A stretch of DNA of 64,000 bases from Alitta virens (Eukaryota > Annelida > Polychaeta > Phyllodocida > Nereididae). The notes below the pieces were generated by a model. That model did no database searches, was not told the DNA's origin, and saw nothing but the letters and a program-made list of their open reading frames with translations. The position numbers and the translations under genes are program-made. Where the stretch lies: the NCBI GenBank assembly GCA_932294295.1, contig OW028580.1, positions 7,841,374 through 7,905,373 on the forward strand. The letters are read 5' to 3'. Positions 23,690 to 35,572 of the stretch are shown here, one piece after another; the stretch's first letter is position 1; each line of letters opens with the position of its first letter.

Positions 23690-23898
23690 ATTTATTGGCA
23701 TGTAGATAGACAGCGCGACAGACAGATAGACAGCTAGACAGAAAGTGCCACTGACAGACAGAAAGACAGCTGGACAGCACATTAGACAGACAGATAGATA
23801 GACAAACAGACGGACAGACAGACAGACAGCTAGACATAAAAACAGCTAGACAGACAGCCAGTTAAATAGATAGACAGACAGACAGACAGATAGATAGT
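23690..23898. repeat. AGAC/AGAT microsatellite
   Basis: Mostly imperfect (AGAC)n and (GATA)n with interruptions. Lies upstream of the ATG of the minus-strand SLC23 gene, about 240-450 bases 5' of the start, so it may be close to the promoter. Confidence 0.9.
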
Positions 23899-23958
23899 AG
23901 ATGCAGCCATGGTATTAAAATGTTGGACATTCGCAAGACATGGTGCTTGTAGTGCTTT

Positions 23959-26084
23959 TTAAGGGGCGTTCACACTATCACGTTTAAGACCTGCGTATGA
24001 CCACGTACGTCCAAAATTTGCTATACGTGCTCACTCGTGGCTCTGTTAATCACGTATAACTTCTTTCTAAGAGTGTACGTGGGGCAATCATACATTTCTC
24101 GCTAGACGTCCATAAAACGCTTGCCGGACGTCCGTAAACCGCTCGCCAAACGTCCATCGCCAAGCATAGGTTAGGCATCAGTGAGGCATCCGTAAGGCGT
24201 AAGGCACTTGTAGATCGTTCGTAGATCACAAGTTGATTGCTCGATCGCTCGTAGATTGCCTGTGTGAGTGAATGGCGAGTATAGACGGATGGACAGTGGC
24301 TACGTATGGCTATGTAAGGCTATGTATGGCTACGTATGGCAATGTATGGCAATGTATGGCTACATATTATGGCTGTGTATGGCTACGTATGGCTACATAT
24401 GGCTACATATGGCCACGTACTTATGTTAAACGTACTTAGAACGTATGTAGGACACTCGCCGACTGACTCCAGAGCAAGTTACGTAACTAATATAAACTAG
24501 AGCCTTACGGCGCTGAATCCAGAAGGTGATGATATTGTACATGTAGTGGATTGGTAGATTCGTTGGCCTGCTCTGTAGGCATCTGACCATGAAGTATATG
24601 GATCACTGAGGATCCAAATCACGTCATTCCCGCCATTTTGCTGCAGGTTGCATACTGGGACAAGAACAATTTTCGCGACGATCAGAGTGGCCTTCACCCT
24701 AAGTTGGTCCCTTCCTCCGCACGAGTGCATGGGAGTCGGTCTTGGCCGCCATTAACACGTGACTCTCAGTCAGGATCTTGACTGTTTTCTGATTGTTTTC
24801 TGGTGTTTGATTGGCTAATTGTTTGGGGGCGTGTCCAAGTCAACCTACCAGAGAGCACGACCAATCGTTGCCCTGCTAATCCTCTGCCAATCTCAAACCA
24901 TGAAAGAAATGCTAGCGACCAGTCTCACTACAGTGTAGGAGACTGCGGTTCCAGTGCTACCTTCACCCATACCATCGCCCCCCTGGTGGTGGCAAGTTGT
25001 ACTACGTTAGTCTAAGGTTGCCCCAAGCTCAACAGACTTCCTACACTCACTACGTGTACAGCTCAAAAACGGCCTCTAACTGAGAAAACTAAGTTGAAAT
25101 AAGTGAATAACAAACTAACGGGACTTCAGAATCACTTTTCTGGTTAAAAATATTGCTCTAAAGTCAACCGGAAGTTGACAGCGAAATGTAAACAAAGCTC
25201 CAGGAGCTAGGCTGGCGAGCAAGTGCCAGTAGGTGATGAATGAATGTTGCTCAATACATTTTAAAGTGATACGAAGTCTCAGGCTTTCCCAGATATATCC
25301 AGCCCTAAACTGAACGAATAGCTACATCAACCACTAAATTTACTGGTTTTGTACTTTATTGACACATTTAGGTCACATTCTTGACAGTACACAGCATCGA
25401 AACACTGGTAAAATCCGTTAGGCAAGATTTAGGCAGCATGGTGGGGCCACTGTGTGATTGGCTGCTGCTGCAGGCTACTTTTAGCATGAGATTTTGTCAT
25501 TGTTCTCTTACTTTCTACATTCCTCATACAATTCAGTGTAGTGCACTAACATGTGCTCCTAAATCAAGTTGTGTGGCCGAGCTGTTTGTAAACAACTTGA
25601 CTCTGCCTGGCTGTGTGGTCACGTGACCCAGCGAGAGTCCAGCCAAGTTTCAAACTATTTCGGTGTACACCAAAATCACTGCGGCCGATTTTAAGACTAA
25701 AGTACTCATTATTAACAAATGGATGGGCACATAGCAAAGTTGTTTCTGACAAAACACATCCTTCACTCTCATTCAGGGGTAAATTTAAAGAAACTCTCAG
25801 TTTGACCTAGATGTGAGACTTCATATCACTTTAAAGTATACTGAGCCCAATGTGACACTGCTCAGGTCAATCTCTGCTGAGATTATTCATTTGAAAATAT
25901 TTTGCTCACTCAGCTCTCATCAACCCCTCTCTCTGACAATATCCAGAATTTGCTCCGCAAACCTTCTGAATAACAATTCACTCGAGTATACGTAAAACGC
26001 TCCGCGGGTGAATCACGAGTAAAAAAAAATTCCATCTGTTGTCATACATAGGTCATAGCCATGACAGTGTGAACGCCCCTTTAA
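23959..26084. mobile_element. Terminal-inverted-repeat element C (2.1 kb), TTAA-flanked
   Basis: The left end TTAAGGGGCGTTCACACTAT (23959) and right end CAGTGTGAACGCCCC..TTAA (ends 26084) are inverted copies flanked by TTAA. The interior includes an array of GCTACGTATG (24290-24420) and ACGTAxxTCC-type motifs near both ends. No transposase is visible. Several frames of 60-80 codons inside are unsupported. TTAA duplication is typical of piggyBac and Kolobok elements, but assignment is uncertain. Confidence 0.75.
24290..24425. repeat. 10-bp minisatellite GCTACGTATG
   Basis: About a dozen imperfect copies of TGGCTACGTA / TGGCAATGTA within element C. Confidence 0.85.
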
Positions 26085-26089
26085 CCTTA

Positions 26090-27260
26090 GCCTCATATTT
26101 AGAACTACAGAGAGTACCTGAAGGGAAGCATTCGATAAGTTTGAATACAGGTTACCTTGACATCTGTTTGAGGTCATAGGGTCAAATTCCTCCAGAACCT
26201 TGTGGCTCTTCCCTCTTCCCCCTATGACCAACGTTACATAATGACTATGTATCCCAGATAGCTGACGTCAGCTGACGTCCGGCTGAATCTTGCATTTCAT
26301 CTAAGATTGGCTCATATGCAAATACATTAATATGGCCCTACAGAAACTAATACAGAAAATGTGCGACCAGACCAAGTCGAAACCAGACCAAAATCAAAGT
26401 GTTCAAACACTTTTGACCATGACTGTACAGATAGTTAGTATTTATGTCAGAATTTGGATGTGGGTAAGAGCAATGAAATTCATAACTGAAATTACAAAGC
26501 ATGGGTCAATAAATTAACGAGAAAGATTAAATTATTAACGTTTTGGCAATATCAATTATAGTTACCATATTTAGTTTCCTGATAATGGATGCTCTACAGA
26601 TAAGGATTAGAATATAGTACAACTTGTATATTAGATTTAAACTAACCGTGATGCGCCTTCCACTGTGTTAAAATGAATGACATTATATAGGTCACCAACT
26701 CGATTCTAAAACAGAAAAACCCATTGTGTTGCATGCTTTGAGGGCAGAACTAATTGATTTCATAGAAGTGATCAAAGGCGGCTCCAAGGGGGATTGGGGG
26801 GGGGGGGGGGGGGTGGGGGATGCCCCAAAGCTCTGCCAAAGTCAGTCAAAAATAAAGAAAGCATCTGTGAATATTTCAATATGTATATATCCTTAATTTC
26901 CAGAGGCACGCAGTGGCCTCCTATGTAAAACTCTGGACCCCCTTCTTTGGAAATGGTTATGTGGCCGACAATTGTTATAGAAATTCGAAGGTTTTACATC
27001 TATGGCAAATTGTTATGCTATGTAATGATATTACCAAGCGGAATAAAATGGAATTGAAAACAAATATAGGCCTATATATTGGATAACAAATTGGAATGAA
27101 ACTAATGAACGACATCTCGCTATACTAACCCTCATACTAATTAAATTTTATCATAACATAATAAGTGAGAAATTAGACAGTTCAATGCCACCACAAGAGT
27201 TAAGTAAAAACAGACGCTTTGAGAGGGCAAACTCTGACCCCTCCCACTTTATTTTCAACC
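26090..27260. other. Intergenic, no gene seen
   Basis: Contains a Tc1-like end (26396-26430), a short CCCAGATAGCTGACGTCAGC palindromic piece (26247-26282) and a run of about 21 G at 26796. Nothing coding is supported. Confidence 0.5.
26396..26430. mobile_element. Isolated Tc1/mariner-like terminal sequence
   Basis: AGTGTTCAAACACTTTTGACCATGACTGTA resembles a Tc1-type transposon end (TACAGT..TGGTCAAAAGTG on the other strand). No partner end was located nearby, so it is a solo remnant or the edge of a decayed copy. Confidence 0.4.
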
Positions 27261-27262
27261 AG

Positions 27263-27336
27263 GTGGCAGCACCTCCCAAAAATAATTTCAACAGAGGGCG
27301 CCTGCAGTCTTATGTGTCTGTGATTCACCATGCGAT
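27263..27336 (+). pseudogene. Decayed SLC23-like exon (third-copy relic)
   Basis: After an acceptor-like TTTATTTTCAACCAG the sequence begins GTGGCAGCACC and reads V-A-A-P-P-K-N-N-F-N-R-G. This matches the start of the third in-window exon of the plus-strand SLC23 gene (V-A-A-P-P-K-H-A-I-N-R-G) at both DNA and protein level. After a gap equal to about five codons, the match resumes at GCAGTCT..AT and GTGATT. The remainder of that exon, its donor and the neighbouring exons were not found. A chance match is possible because only about 75 bases are involved. Confidence 0.4.
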
Positions 27337-27835
27337 ACCTGGGGAAATATGTTGTTTAAGTTTATCAAATAAAAGTGCCGGTTCTGCGATGAGGAAGAAC
27401 AACTAGGCACGACTCAACCATTTTATTGTGAAACAATTCTGTGAAGACCTCAGTAAGAGTTAGTCGGGCTTAATTTATCGTGGCAAACTTCCTAATCGGC
27501 CAATCCCATTCCAGCCAAATTCTTACCATTGCCATTGGCTAGGAGAAGTATATTATTGATTTTATTAAATACTTAATATCAGACTAATGTATTATATTCC
27601 TATAAAAGCAAGAAAATAGGCCATTGGCAGAACATTTTTATTGGCGGTAAATCTGTGTTGGTTATTATGATTAGCAATATTTCAATGTTATTTTATTTTA
27701 TTGCATTTTACATCTGTAATTGGATTCGAAATGATGTGCGTGTGGATTTTGGTCTTCTTTTTGTTTTTCAAGCAATCATGGGACAGCAAAAAATGAACAG
27801 ACACATTACTGGTTGTTCAGTATTTTAATTTTGAA

Positions 27836-28030
27836 AGACTGTTGATGTTCAAGTGTGTCCATGGTATGGCTCCAGACTACCTCACAAATAATATTATTGT
27901 GTACACTCCTTTTCCTAAAAATGACACTGCCAAAAGAAGTTTATTTTGTTCAGGTGCAAATATTTGGAACATTTCGGTAAATTCTACCAAAACAATTATT
28001 GATTTTCACAGTTTCAAATGTAAATTATAA
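27836..28030 (+). pseudogene. LINE 3'-end ORF fragment
   Basis: The translation MFKCVHGMAPDYLTNNIIV ... SGANIWNISVNSTKTIIDF is the C-terminal signature seen after the reverse transcriptase of CR1/L2-like LINEs (K..HG.AP.YL, later LWN.LP..I). It is only about 62 codons long. A-rich sequence follows (28159-28180), consistent with a LINE 3' end. Confidence 0.55.
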
Positions 28031-28185
28031 AGGAGTATACACAGTGAGTAGCCATAACAGTTTCATTAAGGAACCGTTAGGGTATCTGTTTTTAACTGAG
28101 GGAATTACTGGAAAACATTACATTACTAAGTGATTCACCCTTATAAAATATGTTGTTTAATAAAAAATAAAATAAAAAAAACCTT

Positions 28186-29318
28186 CCAGCAAACATCTGA
28201 ATGTTTCATATAGCTGTTAAACAACCAAACAATGTTATGTACTCAGGTGTTGAAATATTTTCGGAGGGTCTCCTTGAATGTCTCGTTGAATGTCTCTTTT
28301 ATGACTTCATGTAAAAATACATACGGACATGACAGAGAGATATCTATGATGTTACATATTATATTAATAAATGTGATATTTAATATTACATTACATCATT
28401 CTTGTCATAATGGCTATTGGCTAGTATCAGAGAGCAACAAATAGGTCTAGTGTATAGCTCAGTTGGTTGCACATCAGCCTTCTGTTCAAGAGGTGAGGGG
28501 TTCAAATCCTTTTGTTTTTGCTCAGTTAGCTCAGTTGTTGGAGTGTCAAGCTTGACTTCTGGGACCTTGGTTCGAGTCCACTCTTAACTGCGAATTGTAT
28601 ATCATAGGTTTACAAAAAATTACCTTAGTTTTTTAACATCTGATAACATAATAATCCATGCCAAAGATAAGTCGATCCTCCTTTTAATTAAATTTATACC
28701 ACTACCATAAGTAACTGTCGTCAATTAATTATTGATGGAGCACACATCCAGACATCCAGAGACTTCCACGGCACCAATCCATAATCGGAATATCTAGATA
28801 TGAATTACATTGTAATGTTGTATGACTTCATAAAAGTGGTTTCACTATCCCAGCTTATTCATGTGTTTAATTATATCAAGACAAGGCTACTTTGCTTCTA
28901 CATGACTGGCTGGTTTAGTGGTTCGGATGTAGGACTGTTAGGCTCAGTAGTGGGCTTGGGTTAGGTTGGTCCAAACCCAGCTTGGGACAATAATATTAAA
29001 TTAAGGCTGTTCTTAAACTTTTTTGTTTAGGTCATCATTAGTTGCAACAAATGCTCAAATGAATAATATCAGTTGAGTTCTAACCTTTCAGTGTTCCTTC
29101 AACATAAGATGTGTTGATGTTGAAAACCTTTATCAAGTACGTCTTCTAAACGTTTTGAAACATTTTGGTCAAACAAACGTTCATTATAAACATTTTGCTT
29201 GAATGTTTTTGTAACCTTTTTTGGCCTCCACTTATGCTGTCCAAAAACGTTCATAAAATGAAATCTATTAAATTTAAAAAGCATTAATACAAAGTTTTTG
29301 TGTTTGTTGGGAAGTGCC
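28186..29318 (+). mobile_element. 1.1-kb inverted-terminus element, copy 1
   Basis: Starts CTTCCAGCAAACATCTGAAT and ends TTTGTGTTTGTTGGGAAG, imperfect inverted ends. Almost the whole length occurs inverted at about 42465-43490. It carries embedded tRNA-like phrases (TATAGCTCAGTTGGTTGCAC at 28451; TTAGCTCAGTTGTTGGAGTG at 28524; GGTTCGAGTCC at 28568). No transposase is present. Confidence 0.65.
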
Positions 29319-29342
29319 AAGACAATGAGGCAAATGATGAAA

Positions 29343-29412
29343 CCACCATCCAACGGGTTCGAATCCAGGACCCAATGCTTGGCAGTCCATCACTCTACCA
29401 CTGAGCTAGCCC
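29343..29412 (-). mobile_element. tRNA-like SINE head
   Basis: On the minus strand: GGGCTAGCTCAGTGGTAGAG, GGACTGCCAAGCATTGGGTC, GATTCGAACCC. Boxes A and B and the cloverleaf spacing are recognisable, but the acceptor stem does not pair, so it is a tRNA-derived repeat rather than a gene. Confidence 0.5.
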
Positions 29413-29594
29413 CTGCTCTGGCAATTTATTTAAAGCTGAGTAGTCAGGTAGTCAAATTACTTATTGGACTCAGTCATTCTAGATCCAGTAATTCATTGCC
29501 TAAAAGCCAGTCAAACTTCCGTTGACAAACACTCAAGCATATTAAAGGATAAGCATCCTTGTGTTAAGGAATAGTTGAGTTTAAATGATTAGTC

Positions 29595-30234
29595 TTAAGC
29601 CGAGTTCACACTATCACGAGCAAGAGAGACGAGTGACCACGGACATCAAAGATACGTGCTCCCTCTCGCCTCTTTTAAGCACGTATAAATTATTTCGACG
29701 ATCATACGCAGGGCATCCGTGACACACGTGTAGATCACTTGGTGAGTGGTCCACGAGTAAAGTTGGAGAGGGCTACGAATGGGCTACAGATGGGGATGGA
29801 CGGTCAACAGCACAACGAAGGGGTGGGCCATGGATGTCTGCCATGCGGCAAGTATACACGGATGGACAGCTCCCCTGTGTACCTGCGGTTGAGCATGAGT
29901 GGCTGGGAATGGCCATGGATGTACGTAGATCACTCGCCAAACATTCCCAACCACTCGCCGAGCTACTCCCATGTGATTCCCGTAAAAAGGTGAACAATTT
30001 GACACGTGGAATGTTCTCCACATTTTTTAACATGTTTAAAAATGTTTGCCCTCTCCATGGATATCCACGAGTGATCTGGAGGACCTACGAGCTTTCTACG
30101 GATTAGCTGGAGTATTCGTACAATGCTCGGCCAGTAAATTACTTATGAACAAGGATAAGCAAGAGTAAAAAAATGTTTGTCATCCGCGCTCACTCGCCAT
30201 CCCCACTCACGACAGTATGAACGTCCCTTTACAG
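29595..30234. mobile_element. Terminal-inverted-repeat element D (0.64 kb)
   Basis: The left end TTAAGCCGAGTTCACACTAT (29595) mirrors the right end GACAGTATGAACGTCCCTTT. The interior is filled with GATCACTCG, CACTCGCC, CCACGAGT and GGGCTAC motifs on both strands. It is related to element A (shared interior phrases such as ACATGTTTAAAAATGTTTG-like and CGTGCTTATCC-like). Non-autonomous. Confidence 0.7.
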
Positions 30235-31000
30235 TACAAAGAACACACACTTTTTTGGTACCGACAAAAAATTTATTCCCAATAACAGTTTGTGCCAAAA
30301 GCAAATGGAAAAAGTGCATCAAACGAAAACAGTGCACCAAGAGTCAGGAACCTTACAAAATGGTGTTTCTTTCTTAATTTTTTAACAAATGACACAATAT
30401 AGAATATAAACAACAACATAAATGCATAATCTCTGGATATTAAGAATGCAGTTGTCATAATGTACACAATAAAGATAGCCCTTGAAACTTTCGTTTTGTA
30501 TAGTCATGCTAATAAATGTAATAATATAACATCACACAAAAAATTAAATTGCATGCAACCAATATTACAATAATTTTATAGCCAATAAGAACACGTATAT
30601 AGTTTGTATCCTACTTATAAAGACTATCATTAATTGTTAATGATACAATTTCAGTTGAGCTGTTTATTGTATTGAATATTGATAATATTTTGATATTCGA
30701 GGTTTTTAAATGAATAAATAATAAAATAAGCTGATTTGAACATTGTCTAAACCTAATAAATACAATAAATAACGAAAAATTGAATTGCTAATGAAAGGAT
30801 ATAATGGATTTGAATTCAGGGGGATATGTTGTGATATTGGGCTTCGCTCATTTTGCTTACATTATTGTACTTGGTTAAAATAGATGAATATTTATCATCT
30901 TATGGAAATTTGTTTGCTGCATGGACAGGCCAAGATACAAATGTACAACTAAGAAACTTATCATGAAAGAAACAAAATAACATTTCATGATTTAACAAAT
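30235..31000. other. Intergenic, A+T rich
   Basis: No coding signal or clear repeat was recognised. Confidence 0.5.
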
Positions 31001-31014
31001 ATAAAATGTCCAAG

Positions 31015-31570
31015 AAAATAACAGCAGTCCACCGCATGTCCCCAAAAGTTTTCGGTTATCCTTACAACATGACTACAGCGAAAGTATTGCGAAAGATTGC
31101 ACTTTAACATCTTAACCAAGTTAGATGTCAATCATTTAACACACTTTCTTGACCTTCAAAAACGGGTTAAGGTCAGAACATTACACTGAAAGAAAGGATA
31201 GTAGTGACAAACTTCAGGGATGGTGTAAAGCTTTGTTAAGATATAAAACCACAAATTTGCTGTTTGACAGCCCGAGTTGCAGAAAGATGTAACGATATAA
31301 ATACAATGTTGTCTATTGCTGAATAAATGATAAATGTATACATAGTGCATAAATATAAAAATGGTGCATGGAATGGATAATTTATGATAAGATAATAACA
31401 GTTGTTCACTATATGTTCCCAGGAGTTGTCTGTAATCCTTACAAAATGCCTTCGATGTCTGTGAAAGCATGGCGAAATGGCTCTTATATGACCTTCGAAA
31501 ATGGGTTAAGGTCAAGGAGCACTAAAACATCATTTCGAAAGAAAGGATTGGTAATGTCAACTCCTAGGAT
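31015..31570. repeat. Diverged tandem duplication downstream of the IDO-like gene
   Basis: The phrases ATCCTTACAA, GACCTTCAAAAACGGGTTAA, GGTCA and GAAAGAAAGGAT (31050-31210) recur in the same order at 31434-31550 (ATCCTTACAA, GACCTTCGAAAATGGGTTAA). Offset is about 350-385 bases. It may include the 3' UTR of the IDO-like gene, whose stop is at 31718-31720. Confidence 0.65.
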
Positions 31571-31717
31571 AGTGTATAGTTCGTTTGAGAGTTATGAGAC
31601 AACTTGCCCTGTGGCAGAATAAATAATGAAAAATAGCGAAAAGGTACAGGAGACAGTCACTATCTTGATTCAACCTTGCACACTTGATTTTTGGATAACG
31701 AGTTTTTTTTATAAGCA

Positions 31718-34700
31718 TCAACCTGCAGATGGTTTGCTTCTTGGTTTGGATCCCATGCATGCCTTTGTTTCAATAGCTCTTAATCGGAGTTGTTTCTCAG
31801 TCTCTTCAACCAAAGAAGTAGATTCATCATCATGGTTCATCTCAACGACGCCTCCAGAAGTTGTCTTGAAATCCTTGTTGAAGTATCTGGCTGGCACTTT
31901 AATATGGCCGAGACGCCAAGTGTACAATGCGCTTAAGATTTCTTCCTTGACTTTCAGAACTGGGTCATCTTCTAGACCAAGAAAAGAATCAAAACGATCG
32001 TGGTCTTCATTAGATATAGAAAGGATGACCTCACGGCAAACTTTAGGGATGGTGAGAAGCTTTTTGAGGGAAGCTTTGAATACCGCACTGTCACCTTTGA
32101 CCCCGAGGAAAGTATCGAGAAGATTGAAGCCGAAGATTTCAGCGCCGCTCATTCCCTCAGTTTGACCGTTGATATTCCATGCTGTGGCTGCCTGGATGTA
32201 GGGTGCCCAAATCTTACTCTTCACTTTTTGTTCCTTGATGTACTCCCAGAAAGTTTTGAACATTTCTCGGACATGGTGCAATATCTCCGTCAAGCATTCC
32301 ACTCGTTTATCCAGTAACAACTTGGCCACTTCAGTTCCTCCTTTATGAGCAAAGTCGGTCAGAGCCATGTAGCGATTCATGAACGGCAATGCTTTTGCAA
32401 ATTTTTCATCTACATGAGCGAAACTGCTGAAAAAGTTGGTCTCAGTTTGGCGCATATCTTCTTCAGTGGTGAAGAAGCAACTAGTACCCCGAGGCCCGTC
32501 ACTATCCTTCTCATAAACTGCATTGGCGAAGGAGGTGCTGAACATCGATCCTCTTGGCATGGTTCCGTAGTGTTTTGATATCTGAAATTGACGTATTCAA
32601 TAGAATTATTGTGCTGCCATGCTTTTAAGGTAAGTGGAAGGATACTGCCACAGTTTAGTGAGTTCATATTTTGGAAAGTGTTTAACTTTAGTGATCCGAT
32701 CCACTCCTATATCCTGATTTTGTGTGGATGGCTTTGGCAGAGAACATAGCAAATTGGCTCAAAATTGATCCATTGTCAGCCGATCAAGCTATCTGGCAGC
32801 TTACTCCTATTGCTCGCTTTATGTAAAATTGTATTACTTTACAGTTTCCAGTGAAATGATTAAAAACTGTGATTTTTATTAGCTCTGTACTAATTTATCT
32901 GGCTTTGCAATGCTCATCTACTTCAGGCCAATATCCCAATAGCGATAATATTTTATCATAGGGTATTCTCTTATTTTACCTGAATACATGTACTTGTTAT
33001 TGTGGGAATAAAGAAAAATCTGACTGACTATGATCATCATTAAAAACTTATAATGCACTCAGAAAAATCTCTATTGAGGAACCTCGCAGGTATTACAAAA
33101 GTGTGTCGCCACAATTGTCAAATATAGGGAAGGTAACCTATGGCATGTGTTACCATGCAGAACGCTATTAAATCACAATCGCTTACCATCTCGAAAATTT
33201 CCATGAGCGCGGGAGGAAATGTCAGAGTTTTTCGGTCCAACTCTTCTTGTGTGACAGGGAGTTTACCCCAGCGAAATGAGAAGAGCAACTTGGCCAGTGC
33301 ACCCATAAGACCATACGCTGCGGAACTGTGAGCTGACAATGCCCACTTGTCTTGCAACTGTTGTTTAACTTCTAGGATGTCAATCTGAAATGATATATTA
33401 TAAATTTGATATAGACACCTATCAGGCAAATTCAGATATCTCTTATTAGTGTGTCTTATATTGGGACAGCCACAACAGCAGAATGCTTAAGTTGAACATC
33501 TACAATATGCATACAAAGCATGAACAAGTATCCAAGTCTCACATGATTAACGCAATCTGATTTTAGCTCTTAAAAGGATGATTATCCAGATATCGGTCTT
33601 AATTCACAAATGTTTTCCATTAAACATTTTTTGACTTACCTCGCTGCACTTTTCAAGAATCCAGACTCGAAAATGACCAGGACTTGGAAGATCTCTCATC
33701 TTGTAAGACATCTCTTCCGCCATTTCTTTATACGGTTCCCATCTTTCCGGCCAGTCTTGAAAAGATGCTCTCGGGGGCCACTGTTCACCAAAGACCGCTT
33801 TGAATTTCGCCATCGAAAGGACAAAAGGGTCCGAAGAACTAGCCTCAATGAACTGGAGAATATCGTCTTTGGTTTGAACTCCTGTTTCAATTCCAGCCAG
33901 GTGTGGTTTAATCGTTTCAATGAAATTCTGGTCATACAGCTGCAGGGATGTGTTGGGCTGCTCAAAAGAGTGCTTTTGCTCCTGGAAGATGATACAAAAG
34001 AAATAATTATAAGGACTATTTTGAAAACAAAAGCAGTTGTATGCCTGCATGCTTCTACCACAGAAACTGTATACTGTGTAATTTTATTGTGCTAAATAAA
34101 TTATGTTTTCAAATTTAAAAGAGGGCTGGTCAGTTTACGTGTGACCTAGAGCCTGGAAATAAAAGTGCAGTGCATGACGACATCAATATACAATACTAGA
34201 TGACGTCATCAATATTCCGAGACTACGTCACACGTGAACTGACCAGCCCTCTTATAAAATGGAGACCATTGATTTCTTTTCTGAGCTTTTGCTTCTTGTG
34301 TTGCTGTCACAAATTATGGTCAGGGTAGGGGAAAGTAAGGAGAACTGGGCCGTTTTTCATATTTTAATTTTTGCTGAACCCAATATTAAAACACAGTCAC
34401 TTAAAGTTTTTCGAATATCAGCTGCCTCTTTGAAAAAGTTCCCAACCATTCCTTTTTTAAGAGAAAATCGTATTTCAGAAAAAAGTGGCCCAGTTCTCCC
34501 TCCAGTAAGGAGAACTGGAGCCATGGTGGAAGGAGAACTTGGCCACGCTCCTAGGCAAATAACAAACTGAAAAACTGGAACAGTTATCATAGTTTTCAGA
34601 AAGAATCATCAGTCTATAACAAGTAAAAGATCCTGAGCCCCAAAATGTATTTCCTTTAATTCAAAACTCACAACACAAGCCCCTCCTTCAATGCATCATT

Positions 34701-35530
34701 TCACTACACAGGAAGCAGGTCACTGCCTTTTTTTTTACACTGTGACTGATGTTATGGGTGACACATAGTACTTTTTCAGTAGGCAGGATTGTTTGTTCGT
34801 AGGAAGCTTTGGAAATACCAAATGAGATTGGCAATGACGTGTCTGCTCTCTATTCACATACAAATATTCGGAGGAGCAATTAGTGCGTAATGACTATTGC
34901 TTGCCAAACCAATTAAACCACATGCACAAAAAAGTTAGACTTTATATATGTAATTTTTTTACAAATTACTCTTTTTTTATGTTGAAATTAATTTGGACCT
35001 ACATCACAATGAGGCTGATTAAGAGCAAAAAAGAAAGTTGTTTATGATAAAATACATTGAAAATTAATCCTGTCAACAAAAAGTACAAGAAGTAACATTG
35101 TTCCTGTTCTTTTTTTTCTAGTATTATTCATCGAACTATTTATGAAAACAAAAGATTAACCCCCCCCCCCCCCCCGCTCCCCCAATCTAAGAAAAGCGAT
35201 AGGCCTAATTTGATAAAATTTAATGGAAATAATATCAGTTTCATTCTTTACACTTACCTCATAATTAGGCTGGATACGGTAGTCTTTTTTGAAGCTTTTG
35301 AACCCAGCAGGGAGTTGAAACTCAAAAAGAAATCTGATATTGGAGAAAATTCTGGGCAACCCTGACCACGTTCTGCTTGAATGGCTCCCTGGGATCTGGT
35401 TCTCCTTGTGGGAATTTTTGCCCACAATTTTCTAAAAAAACAAAACAAGAATCATTGATGAATCGACATGAATACTACGAAAATTGTGAGAGATATAGTT
35501 TAAGTAAGTCAGTAAGTCAGTAAGTCAGTC

Positions 35531-35572
<42 letters not shown>

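Noticed and set aside
23622..23837. Cysteine-rich (CLSVCLSVC) small protein
   Set aside because: The pattern is the translation of an AGAC microsatellite.
31626..32165. 179-codon plus-strand frame
   Set aside because: It is the antisense shadow of the last IDO-like exon, whose minus-strand reading has family motifs and matching splice phases.
33610..34095. 161-codon plus-strand frame and a 121-codon alternative minus frame
   Set aside because: Both overlap exon 3 of the IDO-like gene in the wrong frame or strand.
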